Shown here in pieces: positions 31,810 to 42,752 of a stretch of DNA of 64,000 bases (position 1 is its first letter; every line of letters starts with the position of its first letter). The notes beneath the pieces were generated by a model. That model had not been told where the DNA came from and searched no databases. It worked only from the letters and a program-made list of their open reading frames with translations. Position numbers and translations under genes: made by a program. Source of the DNA: Zasmidium citrigriseum (Eukaryota; Ascomycota; Dothideomycetes; Mycosphaerellales; Mycosphaerellaceae); assembly GCA_002786025.1 (NCBI GenBank), contig NHNW01000051.1, positions 62,001 to 126,000 of the forward strand. The letters are read 5' to 3'.

Positions 31810-33522
31810 CTAGAATTCTCCTTCAAACAGACTGTCGTTCGAATTTTCATTCTCTTCATCGGCCTGATCGTCGTGATTGTCCCGATTGTCAACCTTGCCG
31901 TCCTTGCCGGCCTCTTTAACGTCTTCAGAGTCATCAGAGAGGTCGTCTTTATCAGTGCCCTTCCAGCCAGGGTACTTATCCATCAAAGCGTCCATCCTCT
32001 CCTCCTCGTTAGTGAACTGAGTGCAAGCCTGGGTTTTCTCCAAACTCCTGAAAGTCGGAGGCCAACAGCGATGCTCGCTCAACGCTGGCTCCCCAGCTGC
32101 CCACATTCGACAAGCTGTCTTGAATCGCTCGTCTTCACGTAGGGTTTTCACGATACGATTCCACTCCTCCTGCTCGGCATGCTTGTTGGATAGATCCAGC
32201 TTTTTCCAATCAGGGCCGAATGAGCGCTGCATGAAGTCAATAAAATCTTCTTCCGATAGGAAATCTTTGGCTGCCTCTGCCTGCAACTCTGGAAGTTGGG
32301 CAGTGAGGGCGGGCATTGCATTTTTGGCTTTTTCTCCAACAGCTAGTATGGGGTTGGTGCCACTCGATAGTATGGTCGATATGATGTCGGGGTCCGATTC
32401 CCATGGCAGTATGTGCAGATTCGTGTTATCACGCTTGAGCTGTGCCACGTAGACGCCGGCTCTACGAATTCCCCCTGTCGGGCCCCTAGTGAACTTGGCC
32501 CAATTCTCCTGCTTGAAGTCGCACAGAGCCTTGTTGAGTGGAATGTCATTGTACTTTCCCTCTTCGAAATTCTTCTGAGCAGCGATGTATTCTGCTTCTT
32601 CTGCTTCACTTTCGCGGTATCTCTGATGCATGATCTTTTTCGCACCTTTGGCTGTCTTTCTGGCGTCTCGCTTGTCTTGTTCGGTCGTTACAATGCCTAG
32701 GTCTTCCAGTGTCGGCAGAGGGCGAGTTCGTGGCCGAAGACTCTCATAGTTCTGGTGGATGTATTCAAGATCATAAGTCTTCTTCTTTCGAGGTGAGCGA
32801 TCAGTTTTGGTCCTCCCAATCAATTTTGGTGGCACAGTCTGCCCACGCCACCGCTCAAACTCGGCCTTGAGTGTGGCAAGTTCAGTAGTCCTCGCTGTAA
32901 GCTCCGCGTTGGTCTCGCGCTGGCTCCGCTTGAGCTTGGAGTTCAGCGACAGGAGCCATTTGATTTCTTTGATAGCTTGCTCTTTCAGCGCACGTCGTTT
33001 TCCGATCTCAAAGTCCACATCGCATCGTTGCTGGCTTGCGCCATTCGACTGACCGACGATGGAATTCTGCTGCCCGGGCTCTCTCGTGGTAGCCTTCTCG
33101 GCACTCTTTTCAGATCCTCTTGTAGACTCATAATTTTCATCGGTCTTCAGTTCGTCAGTCAAAGCTTTTTCATGTTCGATATGAGTGTTCAATCTCGCGC
33201 GTACCTTTGTGATCTCGGCTGAGTCGGCTCTTACTGAATGCCGTCTGCTTTTTCGCCCGGTAGGAGAGGCGTTGTCTTGATTGTATGCCAGAGCATTGTG
33301 TGGTGATGCACGAGAGTCTCTCAATGGGGAGGCAACTTTCTTGAACGCCGGTCCGTCGTCCAATTCAGGTTCCGAGCTGGAGTGCTTTCTTGCAAAAGGC
33401 GCCACGTTATTCTCCTCGCGACCTTGAGAAGGCGAGACAGTGGGCCTGTTCGAGTTCTCGGTATCCTTTGTCAAATTCGAGGTGGAGTTCAAGGGATGTC
33501 CTTCCGCTGACTCTTTGGTCAT
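31810..33522 (-). CDS. Hypothetical coiled-coil protein with acidic tail
   Basis: Intronless, 570 residues. Residues 1-180 are Ser/Thr/Lys/Glu-rich and disordered, with a basic GRKSRRHS stretch that could be a nuclear signal. Residues 180-245 form a coiled coil (LSLNSKLKRSQRETNAELTA and following heptads). Residues 270-500 are a folded Lys/Glu/Trp-containing region with repeated W-x-x-F/L spacing and two Cys residues. The last 60 residues are almost entirely Asp/Glu/Asn/Lys. I do not recognise the family; it lacks the Cys module of the 42-57 kb genes. It may act in the nucleus, by inference only from the basic and acidic regions. Confidence 0.72.
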   Translation of the reverse strand: MTKESAEGHPLNSTSNLTKDTENSNRPTVSPSQGREENNVAPFARKHSSSEPELDDGPAFKKVASPLRDSRASPHNALAYNQDNASPTGRKSRRHSVRADSAEITKVRARLNTHIEHEKALTDELKTDENYESTRGSEKSAEKATTREPGQQNSIVGQSNGASQQRCDVDFEIGKRRALKEQAIKEIKWLLSLNSKLKRSQRETNAELTARTTELATLKAEFERWRGQTVPPKLIGRTKTDRSPRKKKTYDLEYIHQNYESLRPRTRPLPTLEDLGIVTTEQDKRDARKTAKGAKKIMHQRYRESEAEEAEYIAAQKNFEEGKYNDIPLNKALCDFKQENWAKFTRGPTGGIRRAGVYVAQLKRDNTNLHILPWESDPDIISTILSSGTNPILAVGEKAKNAMPALTAQLPELQAEAAKDFLSEEDFIDFMQRSFGPDWKKLDLSNKHAEQEEWNRIVKTLREDERFKTACRMWAAGEPALSEHRCWPPTFRSLEKTQACTQFTNEEERMDALMDKYPGWKGTDKDDLSDDSEDVKEAGKDGKVDNRDNHDDQADEENENSNDSLFEGEF

Positions 33523-34139
33523 TTCGAGGAAGGGTCAGGACCAAGATTTCCAGCGGTGCAGCGCGCCAAGCCACCAAGTGTGAGCGGGCTTGATAGTAGT
33601 ATAGTCGAGTCCAGATGTCAGACGGAGTAAATGCTCATGAGTACAGCTCGGCTAGCGGATCTTGTAGATGTAAAGGTAGATTGCTTACCTCTCCAACACA
33701 GTTACACAAAGCGCTCTTTGTTGTTGCAGACCCTTCCGCCGGAAATGTGAATGATTTCTTATACGACCTTTATGCGGAATGTAGCAAATTAGTTATGTTG
33801 CGAAGGGTTCTAGAGCGCTATAAGCTGTTTCAGTGTTTTCGACGTCCGTGCGGGAATTATGACGTAGAAGCAAGTGAATGAAGCGCGGCCAATCGCGCTG
33901 CAGACTCTCGAGACGAATCCACACACCCGCTCGTCTCGACTTGGACTTGCAACTTTGTCCGACTGCTCAGCAACTCGACATTCCCCGAACTTCTCGAGTC
34001 TCCACTTGGCGATCACTCGAGGCCACAGCGACAGTACCGCAACTAGTCCCATCATCTCGAAGGTCTCGCCGCCATCCGTTTCCGCTACCATCCTCCGTCA
34101 ACCTCGAGACATTCGCGATATTCTCTAACCCCGATCGCG
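33523..34139. other. Divergent promoter region
   Basis: About 600 bp between two divergent genes. The plus-strand frame from 33878 is the leader of the next gene in another frame. Nothing else is supportable. Confidence 0.35.
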
Positions 34140-35553
34140 ATGGACACTGCACCACAGATGGCGCCACCGCCTCGCCGTTCCTGGGGAGTCGCCTCGGACA
34201 GCCAGACCTTGCACCAGACCACCACCATGAAGATCAAGCTCAAGGCGACAGCGCCGCGAAGTTCGAAGAGCAGACCGAGCATCCGTATCAACCCAAAGAA
34301 GGCTGCATTGCTTCTGTCCGCAAAGGACTCGCTCAACCTGGCCGAAATGGCCGAAGCAGACCCCGGGTATGTTTCTCCACCGCCCCACCTCAAGTCGCGC
34401 TTCCTACTGACACAATCGCAGACCATTCGATCTGATGAGACTTCCTCCCGAGTTGCGCAACCAGGTATACGGGTATTGGTTGACGAAGAACGAGCCGACC
34501 AAGATCGAGGAGGGTGTCCAGCTTGCCCCTCGCATCCTCTTTCTCAGCAAGCAAGTCTTTCAAGAGGCCAGCAAAGTGTACCTCCACGAGAACAAGTTCA
34601 GATTCATCTGCAAAGACGGCAATATGGAGCCTCTTCTCCGGTTCTTCCACCTGCTCCAACTCAAGAACGATCCCCAGGGCCACAAAGCTCTTTCTCACAA
34701 GCCAGGAACCAAAGACGAGGGTCTTAAGACATCGCCCCTCGAAATCATCCCCTGTGGCAAGATCTTCCCTTCAAAGATTGCTGGCAAGCCTTTCCGCTCG
34801 CCGACCTTCAAAGACGGTTTCTTCTGGAGACAGAATCTCTTGCAGCTCAAGGACCTTGGGTTGCGGCCAGATCAGCTCAAGTGGCTGCCATTCCTTGCCG
34901 TGCAGCATGCGGGCGAGCGCGTCCAAGGCAAGGGTGATTGCAACTCTGCCGAAGCCGGCGCTATGACGGTGCTCTTGCTTCACGACTTCCTCCAGTCGCT
35001 CTCGAAAGAGGTGCGGTTCTTCTCCTCTGCGGCGTTCCCTAAGAACTTGTTCGAAGAGGTATGCGAAGACTGGCCGAGTCTTGGCCTGGACCACAAGAGC
35101 GCACTCGAGATGCAAGACTACCTCAATACACACTGCTCGGGTCGGTGGGGTGTGAGCAACATCTACTTCGACCGGCAAATGGACCTGGCTACTCTACGCG
35201 ATGCAATTGTGCAGCAGATCATCGAAATCCTGGGCGGGGACGAGGACGTGTGGACAATCCTGGAAGAGGTGAAGCCATTGTTCCTCAAGCTCGTCAAGTT
35301 CGACATTGAGCAAGGCCGCGCAATTTATCGAGACCCTTCTGCCGCAAAGCATTACCTTGCCCGTTTGGAATCGATGCGCTACCCAAACACGCAGAGGACG
35401 GTTTCCATGGAAATGTCAATCAAGGAAGTGGAGGAACTCCGGCAAGTGCCCCAACCCCCAGTTCCCAACAAGGGGCGGATTGCGCATACGCACGACGACT
35501 CGAAACTGAAGAAAGAGATCAAGGATCTCATCAAGCGGGTCAAGCGCAGTTAA
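34140..35553 (+). CDS. 2EXR/F-box-like protein with N-terminal extension, cluster member 4
   Basis: Exon 1 is 34140-34366 and exon 2 is 34422-35553. The 55-bp intron (GTATGT to ATCGCAG) joins in phase 2, turning ADPG into GPFDLMRLPPELRNQVYGYWL, so the 2EXR signature starts right at the splice junction. Total 452 residues. Exon 1 is basic and disordered (MKIKLKATAPRSSKSRPS). LFLSKQVFQEASKVYLHENKF is the second block of the family. The C-terminus ends in a Lys-rich helix (KLKKEIKDLIKRVKRS). It is a more distant, larger relative of the other cluster members and the only one on the plus strand. Function unknown. Confidence 0.78.
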
Positions 35554-37156
35554 TGGGCGGTGAGTAATACTAAGAAGCAGAATGGGTGGTATGGCGCTAA
35601 TTCTCGGCGTTAGTACTTTCTGCTGCATGGTGGCTGTTGAACGCGGTTGACTGCATTGTTGCTCTTTCCGCTCGCTGCTTCTATATGACTTCGTTGGAGA
35701 TGCATTCTTTGTGGTGGATTTCTTGTGCTAGATCCTTTGTGCTGACTTTCTTCATACTGGCTTCTTCGCGCTGGCTCTTATTGGCTGGAAGGTGTTCTTT
35801 CTTTGGACTGCTTTTGCTACTTTGATTGGGGTCCCGAGGAACCAGCACTTACTGGTCTTAAGTTGGGAATGCTTGCGGTGTGCTTCCGGCTTGCGGTGAT
35901 CATAAATGTTGTTGAATCCGACTGAACGTTCTAATAAAAGCTTTTATCTCTGTGTTGATGAGTTTTCCAACGAAACTCGCGGTAGTATCAATGCCAGCAT
36001 ACACTACCATGGCTCCGTCCGTTTAGGTCTATTGTGGTTGCTTATAAGCTCTTATCAAAGCCATTTTAATAGTCAACCAGACTACACTAGGTAATCCAGC
36101 CTCCCTCAGGCTGGAGGAGCAGTTACACAGACTTCTACGGACTGTGACATCGTGGAAGAAAGTCAGTTGCGTTATAAAAGCTCAGCCTCAGACACGAGCT
36201 ACGACCATAGACAAAAATCAAATAAGGTTTGACGCTAAGCATGTGGATGAACATTCCTAATAATTTAGAACCAACATTTCTCAGATTGATGGCTCGTTAA
36301 TAGCCGAATACCGAATCCAAATCGTTCTCCTTTGATTGCGCCCCAGCTTTGCATCAATTACGCCTCAAACTCACATCCTGATCTTCTGGAAACCGGGGAG
36401 TTGAATGAATGTGTAGACAACGTAGTAGAGAGACTCCACAGGAACAAGTGCACGATGCAGGCAGCTAGAGTTGCATGTACTCCCATATTCGCCATCCCGA
36501 AGATGCAGCCGTTCGTGAAAGCTGTCTGTGGCCATGCTTCGCCCGTTGTCTTTGAACAGGCTTCTAATGAGTGATTCCGTTGCTCAGGAAAACTTCCTGG
36601 CTAGCGTCCTGCAAGCACAAATACTAGCCTCATATGTACTTATTCGAAGACCAACATCAACTCAACCATATTTTGTACGGATGGTTGAGAAAGAACATCA
36701 TGAACCCAAATACTTGAAAGGGTATATCTTGGCAATCACATGTGCCGTCATACACTACCCACGGGACCAGACAACCAAAGCACACAGCTAAACAGACAAC
36801 GTGAGGTCCTTTTTCGGTTACTGTGATTGATTTCCTGAAGTAGTTCTAATCCATCTTGACCAGCCACGATCACGACCACTTCTCCTGTTCTACCCAGCCG
36901 TTGTTGTGAGGCCGTTACAGGCTCGTCATTCGGCGGCGTCTTGTTGCCGAAGCCTCTCCTGACTCCGAGCTGAGGCGATTATGGAAGAAATCCTGATGCG
37001 AACAAGAAGAGAAACCAATTCATGGCCATCCTCGAATGCTCGCAGTGCAACGTCTTCTCCGCCTGGATCTCCCGGAACGATCGCTCCTCTCGCTTCGCTC
37101 TCTTTTGATCAATCCCTTGTGATCGTTCAAATCTTCTCAATGTATAGCTTAGACCT
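35554..37156. other. 1.6-kb gene-free stretch, AT-richer than flanks
   Basis: Many TTT/TGG-rich and TA-rich segments between 35600 and 36800, and only short frames on both strands. No transposon protein motif, inverted terminal repeat or tRNA could be made out. CA/TG dinucleotides are common, so it is not RIP-mutated like 1-5287. Confidence 0.4.
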
Positions 37157-37912
37157 TCAGTAGCCTCGCATGAATGTCCTGAATGAAGCGCCAAATCTCC
37201 TTGCCCTCGTCTCCAATCGACTTGATAATGAGTAGCCGATAAGCGGAACATTGGTCAAAGACGGCACCATCCATGGGAGATTAAACGGCTCCCAGGGATA
37301 GTCGCCCGTTTCGATGAGGGCTTTTGCATCGGCAACAGCAGTCTCGATTGCCTTCTCGTTCTCCGAGACCGTCTTACCAGTGAAGTCGATTTTCAGAATG
37401 CAGTTTGAGGGAGTACCAATGGCGCATAAGATGATGTCGAGATCGATAGTAAGACTTGGGCGCATGTTTCTTACTCGCATGAGCGACATGACTTGCTCGA
37501 TGAAGGCGGCCCTGGAAGAAACCTGATCTGTGCCTGCTTCTCCGAAGCTGATTTCCAGATGCTTGAGGTGAGTCCTCGTGGGATCACGAGCCAGGTACCA
37601 CGAAGTTGTCTGTTCAACTGCTGCATTGGCTTCCTCGAGCATGAAGGCACGATGAGCCAAGATCTTGGAGTGGTTCTCGGCGAGAAAGATCGGCGCGGCT
37701 TCCTTCTTAATGCTCTTGCAGGTAGCTAAGAGGTCAAGATGTAGTTTGAGATTGGTCGGAGCGACAACTCGAGGCATCATCGCTTGGCTTGAGACTTTCT
37801 TGTTTGGTCGACCGCTGAGCTCGAGGACGATTTCGCCCGGCACGGTGAGTGCGAATTCATAGATATGATTTCGGATCTCGCCCGGCAGTTTGTCGAACAG
37901 CAAATTCGCCAT
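37157..37912 (-). CDS. 2EXR/F-box-like protein, cluster member 5
   Basis: Intronless, 251 residues from the Met at 37912, which starts MANLLFDKLPGEIRNHIYEF. The frame is open to 38092 but the 60 upstream residues have no family counterpart. LLATCKSIKKEAAPIFLAENH is the second block. The middle has HLKHLEISFGEAG, matching the LRALEAHL strand of member 3. The C-terminus is Arg-rich. Function unknown. Confidence 0.78.
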   Translation of the reverse strand: MANLLFDKLPGEIRNHIYEFALTVPGEIVLELSGRPNKKVSSQAMMPRVVAPTNLKLHLDLLATCKSIKKEAAPIFLAENHSKILAHRAFMLEEANAAVEQTTSWYLARDPTRTHLKHLEISFGEAGTDQVSSRAAFIEQVMSLMRVRNMRPSLTIDLDIILCAIGTPSNCILKIDFTGKTVSENEKAIETAVADAKALIETGDYPWEPFNLPWMVPSLTNVPLIGYSLSSRLETRARRFGASFRTFMRGY

Positions 37913-38192
37913 ATCAAAGCTCTGTATAGTAGTGGTGTCAGTTGGTCGCAATGGTGGTGAGAGATGTGCGAGGTCGCAAGTTATGTACCGGGAAGGATTT
38001 CCGCATGCGCTAAGAAACTCAGACTCAACGGGTGCATGTGACGGCAGCTTGTCCCAAGGGTTTTCGTTGCCATATGAATGGACAGATCTCATAGAGATAT
38101 CTTGGAGTTCAAGTTGTCTTTCGTTTCATAAGCGACCGTGGCCAAGTTCTGCAAGCCGTCTCTTCGTGAGAAGTGACTTCGCGAAGGGTTTG

Positions 38193-38907
38193 CTAAGCGC
38201 TACCTCTGAGGCAGGAGCACTCGTCCTCCTTGGACTTGGAGCTCGGACTCGTCACTTCCGGCTCAGTGTCATCGATCAGTTCCAGGCTCGGAGCGCTGCT
38301 CCTGCCCCAACTCCAGGTAGGGTCTTCGTTCAGCGATTTGAGAGCCTTGAGCATCGAATCACAGGCCTCTTTGCAGTCTTCATCCCATATTGAGTAGCCC
38401 CTGCAGCCTCTAGCATGCTTACATACCTTTCGAAACTCATGATCCAGCCCAGCCTTGACTCTTTCAAAATTTGTGGGGTACAGTTCAAGTTGGAACCCCT
38501 CTCGATGCGGATACCCCGGGAACTTCTCCGAAGGCCAGCTGAGTCCCAATGTCATCGAGAGTTCCACGTGTGGAAGGCGACGAAAGGCGGTCTTGATATC
38601 CTTGAGGTACCCGTACAGATAATAGCCGAAGTGCTCGAATTCCCACGAATCGCCGTCGTAGGAGCCAAGATTGACCTTGACTTGGCGCAGGTCTCTCGAG
38701 AAGTCTCCCAAATAGCTGATCCACAATCGAATCATACTCGGAATCGGGTAGCAGAGTCACCGCCCCTTCCTTGTGGTCGATCAAGACAAGTTCATAGATG
38801 TAATTTCTGAGTTCGGCTACCAGACTGTCAGCTTGTGGTGGTAATTGCCCGGGATCTAGCGTTTGACTGCACATACCCGGTAATCTTTTCAGTGGCGAGT
38901 TCTCCAT
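38193..38907 (-). pseudogene. 2EXR/F-box-like pseudogene, cluster member 6, internal deletion and frameshift
   Basis: Exon 1 (38877-38907) and a 60-bp intron (38817-38876, GTATGT to TGGTAG) join in phase 1 to give MENSPLKRLPAELRNYIYEL, a perfect family start. After about 25 further residues (VTLLPDSEYDS) the frame leaves the family. The family-like sequence resumes in the +1 frame as IRLWISYLGDFSRDLRQVKV, the counterpart of VLGWMKSLGSWSGHLRALEA in member 3. The roughly 50-60 residues between them in paralogues, including the C-x-Q-I-R-N-E block, are missing. A deletion that also shifted the frame is the simplest reading. The 3' part remains open to 38193. Confidence 0.72.
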
Positions 38908-39869
38908 TTTTGTGGGTGTCTCACAGCGATGAGACCTGTTGCGGGTCTGGAAACGTTGTGGAAAGGAGGAAAGGGCGCTGCCCTGGAGTGGGAGCGAGCG
39001 AGATTTTGAGTCAGCGAGGAGCTCTAAGTCGTAACTTTATTGCTGGCTGACGCCCGCGGTCTCCAATCAACATTTCTCAAATCAGCATGAATAAGAGCGA
39101 TGCGAAAAAGTGTACCTTCACGGCAGCTAAGCTTCTTTAGTGGCAGATTTTCGCAATCTACTTTCATGCACACAACTGACTCCACATCTCAACTAGTAAG
39201 CTTGCGGGTGTGAGCCATATCCTTCAGACCTTGCTTCGGCTTCCATCCCCAGGTGGGGGTGACCTCCTTCTTGACTACATCATATAGATTCAACTGAAAC
39301 TTCACGATGTGGGTTCATCCAGTCAAGGAGAGTTATAGCTCGGATGCAATGGCCGTGGGAATGAAGGAAACGTTGCCGCCGAGCTCATTGTGTGTAGGCT
39401 TTGCTGATTTCTTTATTCAAAGAAATACTGCACTGCATCATGAAAAGTAGATGAGAATATTCTGATGGGTTTGAGGATCCCCGTGACTCGCCTTCATGCT
39501 AGTGAATTATGTCACATGCAAGTCACTCGCTAGCGTGGTTACAGGCGGCCAATGAGAAGGCGTTGTTCCAGACGCAGGCCCGTGCGCCCGCTTTTCAAAC
39601 CTCCACTTCTTCTCTTGCTCCTCCAAATTCCTCGTCCGCTCGACAAACACGCCCATCATCACCGACCGCACTACCACCACCACCCTCGCCAGCCCAAACA
39701 CTCTTCGCCCAAGCTGCCAGCGGCTACAACAAGCGCACACAAGTATTTTGATCTTTCGCCGACGTCCGAAGTGAGTCGAGGCAGAGCTCTCGAGCGAAAT
39801 GACCCTCTTCTCACCTTCTTCACAGCCTATGCAGATGCCGCCCGCTCACACCGCCGCCACCTCATCCCT
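38908..39869. other. Intergenic; no gene supported, weak resemblance to 54.5-54.9 kb
   Basis: Up to about 39480 I see only short frames. From 39509 a Ser/Pro-rich plus-strand frame of 80 codons occurs without recognisable features. The stretch leads into the tandem array as 54.56-54.9 kb leads into the single copy of the same unit, and the two leaders share scattered blocks. I could not align them confidently by eye. Confidence 0.35.
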
Positions 39870-42110
39870 CCATGACGCCGAGTCCCCCGATCGACTGCCC
39901 ACGGCCGCCCTCGAACCAGAAAACACCTGCCATCGGCTGTGGCGTACCCAATGAGCGCCGCCTCGAAGATAGACTACCTGCCTCGGCAAGAGTCTGCACA
40001 GCTCATTGGAACGCCATCAACCGAAGCCCGGCCAAAGTGCACCCAAGGACGTGGCTCTTCTCCAGAGTCACGAGCGTTTAAAAAGAAATAAGAAGAGATT
40101 CAGAACGCACACCTTGGACACTTCTCCGGAAGTGCGACACCAGTGCACTCAGGTCGATAAAGAGGAGTCTCTTGCATCTTCGGAACTGGAAGATGAATCC
40201 TATCGATGATGCTTGAGCTGAAATAGTCCTCGTCGAGGCGATAAAGAGGTAGTCCTCGTCGCCGCATCTCCCTGACCACTTTTGTCGCCGCGCCAAAGTC
40301 GCTGCACCCAAGAAATGGTGTCAAGATGTCCAGCAGTTCTTCGCTGTCACCATCTGTAAACACCAGCTTGACCAGGGCTTTGGCTGGCAACCCCAGAAGA
40401 CTTGCAAAGACCAGTCAGTCGAGGCGTACCCAATGAGCGCCGCCGCGAATATAGATCATCTGCTCTCGAGCAATGAACTGCATCAGCTCATTGGAACGCC
40501 CGACTGAAGCACCGCTTAAGCGCACCCGAGGTCGCAGCTCGTCAGAGTTGCGAGCGTCTCGAAGAGGTTCCAAACGCACACCGAGGACGCTTATCGGCAC
40601 CCACGACATTAGTGCACTCAGGTAGACGGAGAGACAGGCTCCTTCGAAACTGGCAATACACCAGAGTCACGATCTCTGCCAGTGATGTTGGAGCTGAAAA
40701 AGTCTCTTCGTCGAGGCGATAAATTAGAGGGTCATTCTCGTCGCCGCACCTCCCTGACCACTTTTGTCGGCACCCAAACACCCTGCACCCGGCCAAGAAT
40801 ACGCAAAGACTTGTCCACAGTTATTCGCTGTCAGCAGTCAGAAAGCGCGCACCGGCCAGGCTGTTTGGGTTGGTCCGTCTTCACCCAAAAACCACCTAAG
40901 TAACCGTACCCCTGAGCGACGCCTGGAAGAATGTCTCCCCGGAGACGGCGGTAAATGCTTACTGGAACGGCTTACCTAGAGATCCACTTGAGCGTACCCG
41001 AGGAGGCGATGAATCCATCGCGATCCAAGGACGCCCATGCGGAAGTGCGACATTAGTGCACTCAGATCGGCAGGGGTAGTCTCATCATTGGCAGTTAATA
41101 AGAGCATAGCTCCTGCCACAGAGCTGAAAAGACCTCGTCGAGGCGATTGCAAGGCAGCATTCCGTCACGACAGTTAAGAAGAGCAAAGCTCCTGTCTTGA
41201 TGGTTAAGCTGAAAATGCCTTTTCGCACCACTCTGACCGCTTTTGTCGCCGCTCCAAAGACCCCTGCACCCAGACCAAACGTAATCATTGTCTAGCAATT
41301 CTTCGCTGAGAGCAATACGAGAGGCGGTGTGTCTGGCCAGGGCTTTGGGTGATTTGCACGAGCCATTCGGCTGTTGTGTATCCATGAGCGCTTGCCCCGG
41401 AGATAGGCTAAGCCTGCTGCAGCTCTGGAACATCTCATCCGAAGACCCCTTGAGCACACTTCAGATGGCTCATAGGGTAGTGCGACACCAGTGCACTCAG
41501 ATCGATGAGGAGGTTGCTACCATCATCGGCAGTTGAACAAGGCTTCTGTCGGTGGTGGCTCAGCAACCGAGGACTCATCTCTGACCGCTCTTGTCGCCGC
41601 GCCAAAATCCTGCACCCAGACAAACCGTCAAGGGCCGTTCAGCAGTTCTTCGCTGTCAGCGTCCCCTAGAAAAAACGCACGTCTGGTCAGGGCTTTGGTT
41701 GGCTTGCGCAGTCACAACCACAGGCCATTCGGCTGCGATGTATCCATGAGCGCTTGCCTCGAAGATAGGCTACATGTTCTTGTAACAGCCTGCAGTAGCT
41801 CACTGGGCCATCTCAGTCGAAATTCTCCTGAGCAGCATTATGCTACTCATGGGGAAGCGCGACACCAGTGCACTCAGATCGATGAGGAGGCCACTATCAC
41901 CGTTGAATAACCTGACAGATTAGCAATCTTTCTGTCAGGGGTGATGGGCGGCCGAGGATATCATACCAGATCTGACCGCTCTTGTCGCCACGCCAAAACC
42001 TTGGTATCAGACAAACTGTCGATGAGTGTTCAGAAGTTCTTGTCTGTCAGCACACGCGAGAGTGAGGGGCGTCTGACCAGGGGTTTGGTTGGCCTGTTAA
42101 GAAAGTAAGT
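39870..42110. repeat. Tandem array of five diverged units of about 0.36-0.48 kb
   Basis: One unit recurs five times. The anchor GTGCACTCAG (with AGTGCGACAYYA before it) occurs at about 40143, 40612, 41056, 41491 and 41868. The anchor CTGACCRCTYTTGTCG is at about 40271, 40753, 41234, 41581 and 41972. A third anchor, (A)TGAGCGCYKCC with a following GAAGATAG-type run, is at about 39950, 40431, 40912, 41384 and 41745. Unit spacing is 361-482 bp and falls along the array. Short conserved minus-strand peptide similarity (YRLDE-[DE]-x-F-S; P-E-C-T...KxPRCAF) appears between the first two units, but all frames are broken. The origin may be a gene fragment or a non-coding satellite. Confidence 0.75.
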
Positions 42111-42116
42111 ATTCGA

Positions 42117-42220
42117 TCAACCGTAGATGTGTGTGGGCATTCGGTCCCACGAGAAGCTGACATTTGTGTAGGCCATCAGTCCTTAGCAACCATTTGCTGA
42201 GTCCTGGAGGCCACTACTTC
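42117..42220. repeat. Dispersed block of about 100 bp, copy 1 (copy 2 at 55476-55580)
   Basis: The block contains ACCGTAGATGTGTGTGGGCA, then TTCGG-CCCAC-AGA-GCTGACAT-TGTGTAGGCCATCAGTC and CTGGAGGC. It matches 55476-55580 at roughly 80-85% by eye, with small gaps. It lies directly after the tandem array, as its partner lies directly after the single diverged unit. Confidence 0.75.
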
Positions 42221-42591
42221 GTTTCAGATTTCGGACGTTTTGCGAAGCATTGCGCAGCGGCCATCCACCACCTCTATCGGTGCTGGTCAGGATACTGCTT
42301 GAGGTAGCGACAAGCAGCAGCGCTTAGCAAGTTCAAATCAGCAGTAAGATTCGCAGGCTTTTCAAGGAAGACATGCATCACAGCGGCGGCGGTGAAGGGC
42401 GAACAAGTTTACGGATTTTGTTACGAGCAGGTAGTTCCATTTCGTAGAGCCAATCGCATCGTCGCAGCATCAAATACACTGAATTCCTGACTTGATCCAT
42501 GCCCATGTCAGACTTTTGTAGTAGCAATTTGGAGTTTATCCCTTGATGCGGCCTTGGGCAGCTTGAGTCGCAAGGGGAGCACCGCACGTGA

Positions 42592-42640
42592 CTTGACATT
42601 CACTCATCGCGAGCGTCACATGCTTGCCTTGGCGCCCAGC
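42592..42640 (+). promoter_or_regulatory. Upstream element shared by three of the four zinc-module genes (copy for 42753-44225)
   Basis: In gene sense the sequence reads TTGACATTCACT, a spacer, TCACATG, then CTTG(GC)CTTGGCGCC, about 110-160 bp before the start codon. Equivalent sequences lie upstream of 53619-54263 and 55710-57476. It could be shared regulation or leftover duplicated promoter. Confidence 0.5.
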
Positions 42641-42752
42641 GGGAGCAACAGCGGGCCGCTCCCGCCCTCCTCAAATAACTCCCTGCTCGGCCTCAAATCC
42701 TCGAGACGTCTGAGACAGCGCCAGTCGCAACCTCTGACCACACACTCGCACC

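Noticed and set aside
31810..33522. Fifth member of the zinc-module family
   Set aside because: It has a coiled coil and acidic tail but lacks the Cys/His module, the central domain and the upstream element.
33878..34435. 185-codon plus-strand frame as an independent gene
   Set aside because: It overlaps the better-supported spliced 2EXR gene at 34140-35553 in another frame and has no motif.
40100..41910. Open frames of 60-125 codons inside the tandem array
   Set aside because: They differ between units and are broken by frame changes. Only short peptide similarity persists, so no gene is called.
39870..42110. CRISPR-like reading of the regular repeats
   Set aside because: Units are hundreds of bases long, diverged throughout and without spacers; the genome is eukaryotic.
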